Shown piece by piece: positions 1 through 7,202 of a DNA stretch of 7,500 bases (position 1 is its first letter; every line of letters starts with the position of its first letter). The position numbers were made by a program, and so were the translations under genes. The notes beneath the pieces were generated by a model, which worked only from the letters and a program-made list of their open reading frames with translations, ran no database searches and was not told where the DNA came from. This DNA comes from CBDUXZ01 sp965371325 [NCBI: uncultured bacterium] (GTDB lineage Bacteria > JAUYMQ01): assembly GCA_965371325.1 (NCBI GenBank), contig CBDUXZ010000083.1, positions 1 to 7,500 of the forward strand, written 5' to 3'.

Positions 1-1
1 C

Positions 2-1294
2 ATCAGGCGTGCAACCGAGGAGGGCCTCTCCACCGAAGAGCTTACCGAGAGATACATCGCCGCTTTCCATGACGATCTGAACCCCCTCGGCCTCCTGCCG
101 CCGGTCGTAGAACCACGCGCGACCGGACACATTCCGCAAATCATCGCGCTCATCGAGCGGCTTATCGAAAAAGACTTTGCCTACGTCGGAGGCCGCGACG
201 TTTTCTTCTCCGTGAAGCGCTTCAAAGAGTACGGGAAGCTCTCCCACAGAGAGCCCGATGAGCTTCTCGCCGGTGCCAGGGTGGAAATCGACGAGAAGAA
301 GGAGTACGCGGGGGATTTCGCGCTCTGGAAAGGCGCCAAGGAGGGGGAGCCGTCCTGGGAGGCTCCCTGGGGATCGGGACGGCCGGGATGGCACATCGAG
401 TGCTCGGCGATGGCCATGGCGCATCTCGGCGAAACGTTCGACATTCACGGGGGAGGTCTAGATCTCAAGTTTCCCCACCACGAGAACGAAATTGCCCAGA
501 GCGAGGCGGCCTCCGGAAAGCCCCTCGCCCGGTGGTGGCTGCATAACGGCTTCGTCACCATCGACAGGGAGAAGATGTCCAAGTCCCTCGGCAACTTCTT
601 CACCGTGCGGGACATTCTCGCGAAATTTTCCCCCGAGGTGCTTCGCTACTTCCTGATATCGAGCCACTACCGCGGGCCTCTCGATTTCTCCTTCGATCGG
701 TTGACCGAAGTGGAACAGGCGCTCGAGCGATTTTACGGTACACTCTCGAAGGTTTATTCGCTGGCGCTTACCGACCCCACGGCCGCGCCGGAGCCGCCGG
801 GCCCCGGCGATCCGCCTCCGCAGGGCTCCACCGGGAGTGAGGCGGACGCGTGGCACGCGCTTGCGCGTCTCCCGGATCGCGTTCGCGAAGCGATGGAGGA
901 CGATTTCAACACGGCCCAGGCAATCGGCCACGTGTTCGAAACCGTGAAGACGCTCAATATCTTCCTCACCGAGCATGATCACGGCCAGGCGGGACCAACG
1001 CCCTTCACCGATCTTCTCGCGCGACTTGCAACGCTTAGCTTCGAGGGAATTGGGGAGATTCTCGGCGTCTTCCGGAGCGATCCGGAGATGGTCCTGAAAG
1101 GGGAGCAATCCTCCCTCCCCGCCGAGCAGATTGAGCGACTCATCTCGGAGCGGCTGGCGGCGCGCAAGCAGAAGGATTTCACCCGTGCCGACGCGATCCG
1201 TGTTGAACTGGCCGCCGGGGGGATTCTCCTCGAAGATGGTCCCAAGGGGACGACCTGGAAAATCGACAAGGGGAGATCCGGCAAGGAAACATGA
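2..1294 (+). CDS. cysS: Cysteinyl-tRNA synthetase, 5'-truncated by window edge
   Basis: Cytoplasmic class I aminoacyl-tRNA synthetase that charges tRNA-Cys with cysteine using ATP. The frame is already open at base 2, reading IRRATEEGLSTEELTERYI, which matches the family region just after the usual TDIDDKI motif. About 75-80 N-terminal residues, including the HIGH motif and the first zinc Cys, are therefore missing, and the Met at 212 is internal. Visible landmarks: GWHIECSAM with a zinc Cys at 401-403; HGGG then FPHHENEIAQSE, with the zinc His and Glu ligands at 476-478 and 488-490; the KMSKS ATP-binding loop at 572-586; EDDFNT in the anticodon-binding helical region; and a C-terminal EDGPKGTTWK ending typical of the family. 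Oddity: a Pro/Gly-rich stretch at about 766-849, longer than the matching linker in E. coli CysRS. Its stop overlaps the next ATG (ATGA). Identification is very secure. Confidence 0.97.
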   Translation: MRRATEEGLSTEELTERYIAAFHDDLNPLGLLPPVVEPRATGHIPQIIALIERLIEKDFAYVGGRDVFFSVKRFKEYGKLSHREPDELLAGARVEIDEKKEYAGDFALWKGAKEGEPSWEAPWGSGRPGWHIECSAMAMAHLGETFDIHGGGLDLKFPHHENEIAQSEAASGKPLARWWLHNGFVTIDREKMSKSLGNFFTVRDILAKFSPEVLRYFLISSHYRGPLDFSFDRLTEVEQALERFYGTLSKVYSLALTDPTAAPEPPGPGDPPPQGSTGSEADAWHALARLPDRVREAMEDDFNTAQAIGHVFETVKTLNIFLTEHDHGQAGPTPFTDLLARLATLSFEGIGEILGVFRSDPEMVLKGEQSSLPAEQIERLISERLAARKQKDFTRADAIRVELAAGGILLEDGPKGTTWKIDKGRSGKET

Positions 1295-2013
1295 CCGGAA
1301 CGGTCCGATCCCGTGGCGGCCATGGGGGCCGCCAGTTCCTCGCCGTGCGCGCAGCGCTCCTCCTGCCTCTCGTCGCAGCGGCGCTTCTCATGCACACCCT
1401 GGCCGCCCGGGGCGGGGAAGGGCAGGCCGAAAGCTGTCAGGCCCGTCCCATCGTTTTCCTGCACGGCCACTATTACACGAACGCCTCCCTGAGCCTCCTC
1501 ATTGATCGTTTCCAGGCGGACGGCTGGCCGCGCGATCGCCTTGCCACGATCAAGGTCTCACGGAAGACATGCACGCGTGTGTGGGCGGATGCGCTTGAGG
1601 CAAAAATCGTGGCCCTCACACGTGCGACGGGTTGCCCGAAGGTCGACATCGTGGCGCACAGCCGCGGCGGACTTGCCGCGCGGGAATACATCCGGCGAGC
1701 GAAGGGGAAAACGCGCGTGGTGCACCTGGTGACCCTCGGCACCCCGCATCATGGCGCGGCGTTCAACCGCGCATGCCCGGGATGCGGTTGCCTCGAGATG
1801 AGACCCGGATCCGATTTTCTCAAGCGACTGAACGCGGGGGATGAGACTCGCGCCGTCGCCTTCACCTCCATTTACAGCCGGCACGACGAAATCGTTTCGG
1901 CGGAATCCGCCTGGCTGAGCGGCGCGCGGAACGTCGAGGTGCGGGGTGTGAAGCACTCCGACCTGCTTCGAAGCCGGCGGGTCTACGGGAAGGTCCGCGC
2001 GGGCCTGATGTGA
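1291..2013 (+). CDS. Secreted LipA-like lipase/esterase (alpha/beta hydrolase)
   Basis: Predicted exported serine hydrolase of 240 aa acting on lipid or ester substrates; the true substrate is unknown. The N-terminus has basic residues (Arg7, Arg8, Arg14, Arg20), a hydrophobic core at about 19-37 and small residues at 38-39, which is a signal peptide with cleavage near residue 39. The mature part follows Bacillus subtilis LipA closely from memory: HG oxyanion loop at 58-59, DIVAHSRGG nucleophile elbow with Ser124, VTLGTPHHG after it, SIYSRHDEIV with catalytic Asp199, and GARNVEVRGVKHSDLL with catalytic His222. The complete triad suggests an active enzyme. Six cysteines (49, 94, 115, 162, 165, 167) follow the signal region, including a CPGCGC cluster; LipA itself, as I recall, has none, so disulfides or a metal site are possible. 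The ATG overlaps the cysS stop, with an AAGGA ribosome-binding site at 1283-1287, implying coupling. No functional link to CysRS is evident. Confidence 0.88.
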   Translation: MTGTVRSRGGHGGRQFLAVRAALLLPLVAAALLMHTLAARGGEGQAESCQARPIVFLHGHYYTNASLSLLIDRFQADGWPRDRLATIKVSRKTCTRVWADALEAKIVALTRATGCPKVDIVAHSRGGLAAREYIRRAKGKTRVVHLVTLGTPHHGAAFNRACPGCGCLEMRPGSDFLKRLNAGDETRAVAFTSIYSRHDEIVSAESAWLSGARNVEVRGVKHSDLLRSRRVYGKVRAGLM

Positions 2014-2126
2014 GCGCTGGCGGTGCGGCCCGAAAATCGTACGTTTGATGCGGGATGAAAGCGCCGCGAGGTCAGCCGGAGTACGACGCGTGGATGGCGC
2101 ACCGCGTTCCGCACGCGAGGTGAGGC

Positions 2127-4220
2127 ATGCCGTCGGTGAAGCGACCGAGGATAGACGAGCGGGCAAAGCGGGCGGAGAAGGATTTCCGCATTGTCAGTGA
2201 GTTCACACCGAAGGGCGATCAGCCCCGGGCGATCGAGGAGCTGTGCGCCAATCTCGATCGCGGCATGGATCACCAGGTGCTTCTTGGAATCACCGGCTCG
2301 GGAAAGACGTTCACGATGGCGCAAGTGATTGCGCGAATGGGACGTCCGGCGCTCATTATTGCGCCGAACAAGACACTCGGCGCGCAGCTCTTCACCGAGT
2401 TTCGCGATCTCTTTCCCGATAACGCGGTCGAGTACTTCGTTTCTTACTACGATTACTACCAGCCGGAAGCCTACGTACCCCGCACCGACACCTACATCGA
2501 GAAGGATTCTCACATCAACGAGGAGATCGACAAGCTGAGGCACTCCGCAACGCGCTCGGTGCTCTCCCGGCGCGACGTGATTGTCGTGGCCTCCGTCTCC
2601 TGTATCTACGGCCTTGGCTCGCCCGATTCCTACTTCCAAATGCTGCTGTTCTTCGAGACCGACGCCGCGATGACGCGCGAATATGCCCTGAGAAAGCTGG
2701 TGGACATGCAATACCAGCGGAACGACGTCGATTTTCACCGAGGCACTTTCCGGGTCCGCGGCGACGTCATCGAGATCTTCCCGGCCTACGAGGGGGATCG
2801 GGCGTTGCGCGTGGAGTTTTTCGGAGACTACATCGAATCGATCGCCGAGATAGACCCCCTCCGGGGGAGGGTTGTTCGCAAGCTGCGGCGGGTGGCGATC
2901 TATCCGGCCAGCCATTACGTGACGACGGAAGAACGGCTGAAGAAAGCGATCGACACCATCGCCCATGAGCTTCACGGCCGCCTGGCCGATCTGCAATCAT
3001 CGGGAAAGCTGCTGGAGGCCCTGCGGCTCGAGCAGCGCACGAACTTCGATCTCGAAATGCTAGGCGAGATGGGTTTTTGTCACGGCGTCGAGAACTATTC
3101 GCGGCACCTCGACGGCCGGAGGGCCGGGGAGCCCCCCTCCACGCTGCTCGATTATTTCCCGGACGACTTTCTCCTCTTTATCGACGAGAGTCACATCGCT
3201 GTTCCGCAAATCGGTGCGATGTACCGCGGAGACCGCTCACGCAAAGAGACCCTCGTCGAGTATGGCTTTCGCCTCCCCTCGGCGCTCGATAACCGGCCTC
3301 TGCGCTTCGAGGAGTTCGAGGCACGTGTCAGGCAGTGCATCTACGTTTCGGCTACGCCGGCCGACTGGGAACTCGAACGCTCGAAAGGGCTCCTGGTGCA
3401 GCAGATCATCCGTCCGACAGGGCTCATGGATCCGCGCATCGAAGTGCGTCCCGCCAAGGGCCAGGTGGACGATCTGCTGGACGAGATCCGGACCCGCGTG
3501 GAGCGGGGGGATCGGGTCCTCGTGACCACTCTTACCAAACGCATGGCGGAGGAGCTCACGGAGTACTACGCGGACCTCGGGGTGCGGGTGAGATATCTCC
3601 ATTCCGACATCCAGACCCTCGAGCGGATGGAAATCCTGCGGGATCTGCGGACGGGAACCTTCGATGTCCTCGTAGGGATCAATCTGCTTCGAGAGGGGCT
3701 CGATCTCCCCGAGGTGAGTCTTGTGGCGATCCTCGACGCGGACAAGGAGGGCTTTCTCCGCAGCGAGCGCTCCCTCATGCAGACCTGCGGACGGGCGGCG
3801 CGGAACCTCGACGGGACGGTGTTCCTCTACGCCGATACCACGACCAAGTCGATGAAGCGCACGATCGACGAAACCAACCGGCGCCGGAAGCTCCAGGAGG
3901 CTTTCAACCGGAAGAATGGAATCACGCCCCGGACCATCAGCGCGACCATTCACGACATCCGCACGTCCATCTACGAGCAGGACTACGTCACCGTTTCCGT
4001 GGCCGCCGAATCAGAGGAGCCCTATCTTCCGCCCGACAAGGTCCGCAGGACGGTGGAGGCGCTCCGGAAAGAGATGCGGGAGGCCGCCGCCAAGCTCGAG
4101 TTCGAGCGGGCCGCCGGGCTCCGCGACCGCATCCGGAAGATCGAGACGCAGGAGCTCAGCGCGGGAGGCGACGGCGCCGTGACCGCCCCGGAGGCGGCAG
4201 GCCCGCCGCGGGCGCGTTGA
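2127..4220 (+). CDS. uvrB: UvrABC system protein B (excision nuclease helicase subunit)
   Basis: UvrB receives damaged DNA from UvrA, verifies the lesion with its beta-hairpin and recruits UvrC for dual incision, in the cytoplasm. The protein is 697 aa against about 670 typical; the excess is a basic N-terminal leader of some 18 residues and a short Ala/Pro tail. Motifs in order: [11 protein letters not shown] (26-36); Walker A GITGSGKT (54-61) with Lys60; the damage-probing beta-hairpin around [20 protein letters not shown] (107-126); Walker B/DEAD-like FIDESH (351-356); [10 protein letters not shown] (406-415); helicase motif [13 protein letters not shown] (519-530); motif [11 protein letters not shown] (552-560) with Arg556 and Arg559; and a C-terminal UVR domain at about 635-670 that contacts UvrC. 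The start is supported by GAGGTG at 2117-2122. No clear promoter is visible in the 113-nt gap before it. Its stop overlaps the next gene's TTG. Confidence 0.98.
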   Translation: MPSVKRPRIDERAKRAEKDFRIVSEFTPKGDQPRAIEELCANLDRGMDHQVLLGITGSGKTFTMAQVIARMGRPALIIAPNKTLGAQLFTEFRDLFPDNAVEYFVSYYDYYQPEAYVPRTDTYIEKDSHINEEIDKLRHSATRSVLSRRDVIVVASVSCIYGLGSPDSYFQMLLFFETDAAMTREYALRKLVDMQYQRNDVDFHRGTFRVRGDVIEIFPAYEGDRALRVEFFGDYIESIAEIDPLRGRVVRKLRRVAIYPASHYVTTEERLKKAIDTIAHELHGRLADLQSSGKLLEALRLEQRTNFDLEMLGEMGFCHGVENYSRHLDGRRAGEPPSTLLDYFPDDFLLFIDESHIAVPQIGAMYRGDRSRKETLVEYGFRLPSALDNRPLRFEEFEARVRQCIYVSATPADWELERSKGLLVQQIIRPTGLMDPRIEVRPAKGQVDDLLDEIRTRVERGDRVLVTTLTKRMAEELTEYYADLGVRVRYLHSDIQTLERMEILRDLRTGTFDVLVGINLLREGLDLPEVSLVAILDADKEGFLRSERSLMQTCGRAARNLDGTVFLYADTTTKSMKRTIDETNRRRKLQEAFNRKNGITPRTISATIHDIRTSIYEQDYVTVSVAAESEEPYLPPDKVRRTVEALRKEMREAAAKLEFERAAGLRDRIRKIETQELSAGGDGAVTAPEAAGPPRAR

Positions 4221-4966
4221 GCCCGCCGGGCCATGCCCTGAGCGGACTTCTGGCCGTCACCGCCGCGGTCTACGCCCTCCCCGGAACTCCCGAAGGGCGG
4301 CATCGACTCATCCTCTGGGCCGTCTTCGGCAGCCTCGCGCCCGATATCGACGCCGTCTCTCTTCTCTTCAGCCACGACACCTACTTCGGGCTGGCCTGGT
4401 ACTCCCATCGGGGCTTCCTCCACTCCCTCGCCGGCTGCGCTCTCGTTGCCATGCTCTTCCCTCGGATCCTTCACAGCCTGCGATCCCGGGGGAGCCGGGG
4501 GGTGCCGCCGGGAGGCGCTTCGCTTCGGGCGAGCGCTCTGGCGACCTTCGCGGGAGGGCTCGTGCATCTCATCGGTGATCTGCCGACACCCCCGGGTTCC
4601 TGGGGGGGCCTGCCCCTGTTTTTTCCACTCCCCCTTCGGGTCGGAGGCTGGAGCCACATCGGTTGGATCAACGCGGCCCTCCTCTACCTGCTCGGCGCGG
4701 GGGCACTCGCGGCGGGTGCGCTTGCCGCCGCCCATCATCGCGCCCCGCCCGCGTACCGCCCCTGGCTCCGGGGGTGCGTTATCGGGGTCTCGGGGCTCGC
4801 CCTTGCCGGAACCCTCTGGTTCAGCGCGATTTCCCGGTATGAAGGGACCCTGCAGTGGCGGGCCTGGCAGGCGCGTTTCATTCCAGTCGTCTGGATCGAC
4901 GCACTCCATGAACTGGGACGCCCCACCGGGGTCTTCTGGGAACGCGAAGTTCTGTCCGGCTCCTGA
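4217..4966 (+). CDS. YdjM/DUF457-type membrane-bound metal-dependent hydrolase
   Basis: Predicted polytopic inner-membrane protein of 249 aa in the YdjM/YfhP (DUF457) family, annotated as metal-dependent hydrolases though no reaction is established. Conserved features are present: His6 in GHALSG near the start; GSLAPDID with Asp43 and Asp45; YSHRGFLHS with His64 and His69; and HLIGDLPTP with His117 and Asp121, a plausible metal-binding His/Asp set. Hydrophobic segments lie at about 8-21, 31-50, 67-84, 105-120, 152-171 and 185-205. The start is inferred: the frame runs open far back inside uvrB with no good upstream start, and a TTG at 4217-4219 overlaps the uvrB TGA (TTGA) and keeps the conserved His6. 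No good Shine-Dalgarno precedes it (a GGAGG lies 22 nt upstream), so translation probably depends on ribosomes finishing uvrB. It sits exactly between uvrB and uvrC; E. coli ydjM is SOS-regulated, hinting at a damage-related role. Confidence 0.82.
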   Translation: MSPPGHALSGLLAVTAAVYALPGTPEGRHRLILWAVFGSLAPDIDAVSLLFSHDTYFGLAWYSHRGFLHSLAGCALVAMLFPRILHSLRSRGSRGVPPGGASLRASALATFAGGLVHLIGDLPTPPGSWGGLPLFFPLPLRVGGWSHIGWINAALLYLLGAGALAAGALAAAHHRAPPAYRPWLRGCVIGVSGLALAGTLWFSAISRYEGTLQWRAWQARFIPVVWIDALHELGRPTGVFWEREVLSGS

Positions 4967-4987
4967 GGGAACGGCCCGTTCATGAGA

Positions 4988-4993
4988 TATAAT
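4988..4993 (+). promoter_or_regulatory. Candidate -10 box for uvrC, possibly leaderless
   Basis: A perfect TATAAT sits in otherwise GC-rich DNA, followed by only 6 nt (TCGCCC) before the ATG at 5000. Transcription normally starts about 7 nt after a -10 box, which would place the first base at or next to the A of that ATG and give a leaderless uvrC mRNA. There is no recognisable TTGACA-like -35 at 16-18 bp spacing and no extended TGn. If instead the ATG at 4982 is used, this sequence is coding (Met-Arg-Tyr-Asn) and may be fortuitous. Confidence 0.45.
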
Positions 4994-4999
4994 TCGCCC

Positions 5000-6862
5000 A
5001 TGAGCATCGAGGAGAAGCTTCATAGCGTTCCCGCCGATCCCGGCGTGTATCTCATGAAAGACCGGGACGATCGGATCATCTACGTCGGCAAGGCCAAGAG
5101 CCTCCGGCCCCGCGTGCGCGGCTACTTCAGGAAGGGAACGGGCGACACGCGGGCTTCCGTCCGGTTTCTCGTCAAGCGTGTGGCCGATCTCGACTGGTTC
5201 GTCACGGGGACCGAAAAAGAGGCCCTCATCCTCGAGAACAACCTCATCAAAAAGCACCGTCCCCGTTACAACATCAAGCTCCGCGACGCCAAGACGTACA
5301 TCGGGCTTCGCCTGAACGTGCAGGATCCCCTCCCGCGGCTGACCACCACCCGGCGCGTGAAACATGACGGATCCCTCTACTTCGGCCCTTACACGTCGAG
5401 CCAGCTGATGCGGGAGACGGTCAATCTCATCCAGAAGATCTTTCCGATTCGCTCCTGCTCCGACGCGGTCTTCCGCCAGTACCGCAGATCGGGGCGCCCC
5501 TGCATCGAGCACCAGATGAAGCGCTGCGCGGCTCCCTGCTGCGACTACATCGACCAGGCGCGGCACGGTGAGCTGGTCAAGGGTGTGATCTACTTCTTGC
5601 GGGGGCAGAACAAGGAGCTTCTGGGCGATCTTCGCGTGAAGATGAAGGCGGTTTCGAAGGCCGAGGATTACGAGCAGGCGGCCGTCCTCCGGGATCGGAT
5701 CGGCGCCATCGAGGCGACCATCGAACGACAGCGCGTGGTCTCGGGAAAGGAGACGGATCGGGACGTGTTCGGTCTCGCGCGGGAGGAGAACCAGGTCGAA
5801 GTGCAGCTGCTCTTCGTGCGGCGGGGAAAGCTCATCGGGGGGGCCAACTACCCCCTCCGGGGCGTGCAGCTCGACGACGGGGAGGCGCTCTCCTCCTTCG
5901 TCTCCCAGTACTACGCGCGCGATCGGGTCGTTCCCGACGAGGTGCTGCTTCCGATGCCCGTGGAGGGGGCGGGGGCCCTCGCGGAATTTCTGAAGGAGGA
6001 GTCCGGGCGGCGGGTGCGCGTGTTTGCGCCGAAACGGGGGGAAGCCGCTTCCCTCGTGGAGATGGCCTCCGCAAACGCCCAGGCGGCCCTCGATAAGCGG
6101 CTTGCCAGCCACCAGGCGATCGATGCTGCGCTTGACGAGCTTCGGGAGCGGCTGCGCCTGCGCCGGCGTCCGGAGCGGATTGAGTGTTACGACATCAGCA
6201 ATCTGCAGGGCAAGTTCGCCGTGGGTTCCTGCGTCGCGTTCAACGCCGGGAAACCGGACACCTCCCGCTACAAGAAGTTCCGGATCAAGGGGCTCGACAC
6301 GCCCGATGACTACCGGATGATGAAGGAGGTGCTCTCGCGCCGATTCCGCCGGGCAGAGGAGGAGCACGCGTTGCCGCATCTCCTTTTGCTGGATGGCGGA
6401 AAAGGGCAGCTCGGGATCGCGCTCGAGGTCCTGCGCGAGCTCGAAATCGACGGCGTCGACGTGGCGACCGTGGCCAAGTACGCGGAGACGACGGAGACAG
6501 GAGCACGCGTGGTTGGGCCCAGGGCGATGGCGCGAACCTCGGAGAAGGTCTACATCCCGAACCTGAAGGACCCGGTCCGATTTCCCTCGAATTCGTCGGC
6601 CATGTTCCTGCTTCAGCGCATCCGCGACGAATCGCATCGCTTCGCCATCGCGTATCACAAGCTTCTCCGCAGGAAGATCACGCTCCTCTCGGCGCTCGAG
6701 GAGATTCCCGGAATCGGGACGGAGCGACGCAGACTTCTCCTGCGCCGGTTCGGAAGCCTCCGGCGCGTTCGCGAGGCGAGCGAGAAGGCGCTCGGGGAGG
6801 TTCCCGGCATCACCCGCGAGACCGCGCGCGCGATACGCGCGTTTCTCCGCGAGGGGAACTGA
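5000..6862 (+). CDS. uvrC: UvrABC system protein C (dual-incision endonuclease)
   Basis: UvrC makes the 3' and 5' cuts around a lesion once UvrB is loaded. The protein is 620 aa, about normal. The N-terminal GIY-YIG nuclease carries PGVY (14-17), IYVGKAK (27-33), Arg38, Tyr42, catalytic Glu79 in LENNLIK, and Asn91. Cysteines 153, 168, 176 and 180 match the iron-sulfur cluster ligands described in E. coli UvrC. A UVR domain (about 211-244) binds UvrB. The C-terminal RNase H-like nuclease has Asp398 in YDISN, DDY (436-438), Asp465 in LLLDGGKGQ and His546 in DESHRFA. Two helix-hairpin-helix motifs follow (PGIG at 570-573, PGIT at 602-605). Start choice: ATG 5000 gives the usual distance to PGVY and has the TATAAT just upstream; ATG 4982, six codons earlier, has GAGGGA at 4965-4970 and remains possible. 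It lies 33 nt (or 15 nt) after the membrane gene. Confidence 0.97.
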   Translation: MSIEEKLHSVPADPGVYLMKDRDDRIIYVGKAKSLRPRVRGYFRKGTGDTRASVRFLVKRVADLDWFVTGTEKEALILENNLIKKHRPRYNIKLRDAKTYIGLRLNVQDPLPRLTTTRRVKHDGSLYFGPYTSSQLMRETVNLIQKIFPIRSCSDAVFRQYRRSGRPCIEHQMKRCAAPCCDYIDQARHGELVKGVIYFLRGQNKELLGDLRVKMKAVSKAEDYEQAAVLRDRIGAIEATIERQRVVSGKETDRDVFGLAREENQVEVQLLFVRRGKLIGGANYPLRGVQLDDGEALSSFVSQYYARDRVVPDEVLLPMPVEGAGALAEFLKEESGRRVRVFAPKRGEAASLVEMASANAQAALDKRLASHQAIDAALDELRERLRLRRRPERIECYDISNLQGKFAVGSCVAFNAGKPDTSRYKKFRIKGLDTPDDYRMMKEVLSRRFRRAEEEHALPHLLLLDGGKGQLGIALEVLRELEIDGVDVATVAKYAETTETGARVVGPRAMARTSEKVYIPNLKDPVRFPSNSSAMFLLQRIRDESHRFAIAYHKLLRRKITLLSALEEIPGIGTERRRLLLRRFGSLRRVREASEKALGEVPGITRETARAIRAFLREGN

Positions 6863-7000
6863 TTGCACTGCGCTGTTTGGGTTGAAAGCGGAGACGAACC
6901 CGTGCAGATGGACGGAGACCGAGAGCGCCCGTCCGGGCCGATAGGATAGGATTCAGTATCGACCGGAGTGCAGTATTTGCAGAATCTTGATAAACCCTCG
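6863..7000 (+). other. Gap after uvrC, first part: nothing firm
   Basis: No convincing gene or RNA is visible here. Two weak pairings are present: GGGTT (6879-6883) with AACCC (6897-6901), and GCCC (6927-6930) with GGGC (6935-6938). Neither is followed by a T-run, so I do not call either an intrinsic terminator for uvrC. A short direct repeat ATAGG/ATAGG occurs at 6941-6950. Confidence 0.5.
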
Positions 7001-7002
7001 CG

Positions 7003-7026
7003 GGAAAAGGTTTTCCGGATTCGGAA
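7003..7026. repeat. Two overlapping near-palindromes, candidate activator site
   Basis: GGAAAA (7003-7008) and TTTTCC (7011-7016) form a perfect 6-bp inverted repeat with a GG spacer. It overlaps a second one, TTCCG (7013-7017) and CGGAA (7022-7026), around GATT. They lie about 150-175 bp upstream of the predicted sigma-54 start site, a usual distance for enhancer-binding protein sites. Function is inferred from position and symmetry only. Confidence 0.35.
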
Positions 7027-7044
7027 GGGAAAGGGTCAGATTGA

Positions 7045-7056
7045 GTAAAAGTTTAC
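7045..7056. repeat. Inverted repeat GTAAA-AG-TTTAC, candidate operator
   Basis: Five-bp arms around a 2-bp centre form a compact, operator-like dyad about 120-130 bp upstream of the predicted sigma-54 start site. It could be an enhancer-binding protein half of the array that begins at 7003, or chance. Confidence 0.3.
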
Positions 7057-7061
7057 CCACA

Positions 7062-7094
7062 CCCGCGCTGACCCGCGGGACAAGCGATTTTTTT
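7062..7094 (+). terminator. Weak candidate terminator (GC hairpin then T7)
   Basis: CCCGCG (7062-7067) can pair with CGCGGG (7074-7079) across a 6-nt loop, and a run of seven T follows at 7088-7094. The 8-nt gap between stem and T-run is too long for a classical rho-independent terminator. The segment also contains ACCCGCG repeated 10 bp apart (7061-7067 and 7071-7077), which suits a DNA-binding site as well as a terminator. It is about 200 nt after the uvrC stop. Confidence 0.25.
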
Positions 7095-7104
7095 ACGCCC
7101 CAAG

Positions 7105-7130
7105 TTCCCGGAATTGAAGGGAGTTTTTTT
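7105..7130 (+). terminator. Weak candidate terminator (short hairpin then T7)
   Basis: TTCCC (7105-7109) pairs with GGGAG (7119-7123), one pair being G-T, over a 9-nt loop, and seven T follow directly at 7124-7130. Geometry is right but the stem is short, so termination would be inefficient. It would insulate the sigma-54 gene from uvrC read-through. The T-run also contributes the left arm of the next inverted repeat. Confidence 0.3.
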
Positions 7131-7149
7131 CACGTGGAATGTGTGAAAA
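7127..7149. repeat. 7-bp inverted repeat abutting the -24 promoter element
   Basis: TTTTCAC (7127-7133) and GTGAAAA (7143-7149) are perfect inverted arms separated by 9 bp, with centres 16 bp apart. The right arm ends one base before the -24 element. A dimeric regulator bound here would touch the polymerase footprint, which suits a repressor or a factor bending promoter DNA better than a distal enhancer-binding protein. The assignment is positional inference. Confidence 0.45.
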
Positions 7150-7150
7150 T

Positions 7151-7166
7151 TGGCACGGAACCTGCT
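7151..7166 (+). promoter_or_regulatory. Sigma-54 (RpoN) -24/-12 promoter
   Basis: TGGCACGGAACCTGCT matches the sigma-54 consensus TGGCACG-N4-TTGCW at all positions except the first T of the -12 block. The invariant GG (7152-7153) and GC (7164-7165) have the required spacing of 12. Predicted transcription start is near 7177, leaving a leader of about 100 nt before the ATG at 7276. Transcription from such promoters needs an ATP-driven enhancer-binding protein; none is encoded in this window. Confidence 0.72.
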
Positions 7167-7202
7167 TAATCTTCGCCTGTCCAGGCTGCCTCTGTATGGG
7201 GA

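Noticed and set aside
212-214. ATG at 212 as the start of cysS
   Set aside because: Conserved CysRS sequence continues in frame back to base 2, so this Met is internal.
2031-2049. CGTACG-centred imperfect palindrome before uvrB as a LexA (SOS) box
   Set aside because: It does not fit the LexA sites I know (CTGT-N8-ACAG, GAAC-N4-GTTC, GTTC-N7-GTTC). A 12-bp partial dyad alone is not enough.
2055-2123. Possible 22-codon leader ORF ending just before uvrB
   Set aside because: No good Shine-Dalgarno and no recognisable attenuator pattern; in GC-rich DNA such short frames are common by chance.
1983-2996. Open frame on the - strand over the uvrB start
   Set aside because: It is antisense to well-conserved UvrB motifs, with no ribosome-binding site or family signal.
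3780-3806. Cys in UvrB helicase motif VI (QTCGRAARN rather than QTIGRAARN)
   Set aside because: This position varies among UvrB proteins and the catalytic arginines are intact, so I do not treat it as a defect.
4022-6868. Very long open frame on the - strand antisense to uvrC and the membrane gene
   Set aside because: It is a GC-rich shadow frame: the + strand genes carry full conserved motifs, while the antisense translation is Arg/Pro/Gly-rich and lacks any recognisable domain.
6863-6940. Hairpins just after uvrC as its terminator
   Set aside because: Stems are only 4-6 bp and no T-run follows.
6987-7169. 60-codon open frame in the intergenic region
   Set aside because: It crosses the dyads, T-runs and sigma-54 promoter, has no Shine-Dalgarno, and its composition is unlike neighbouring genes.
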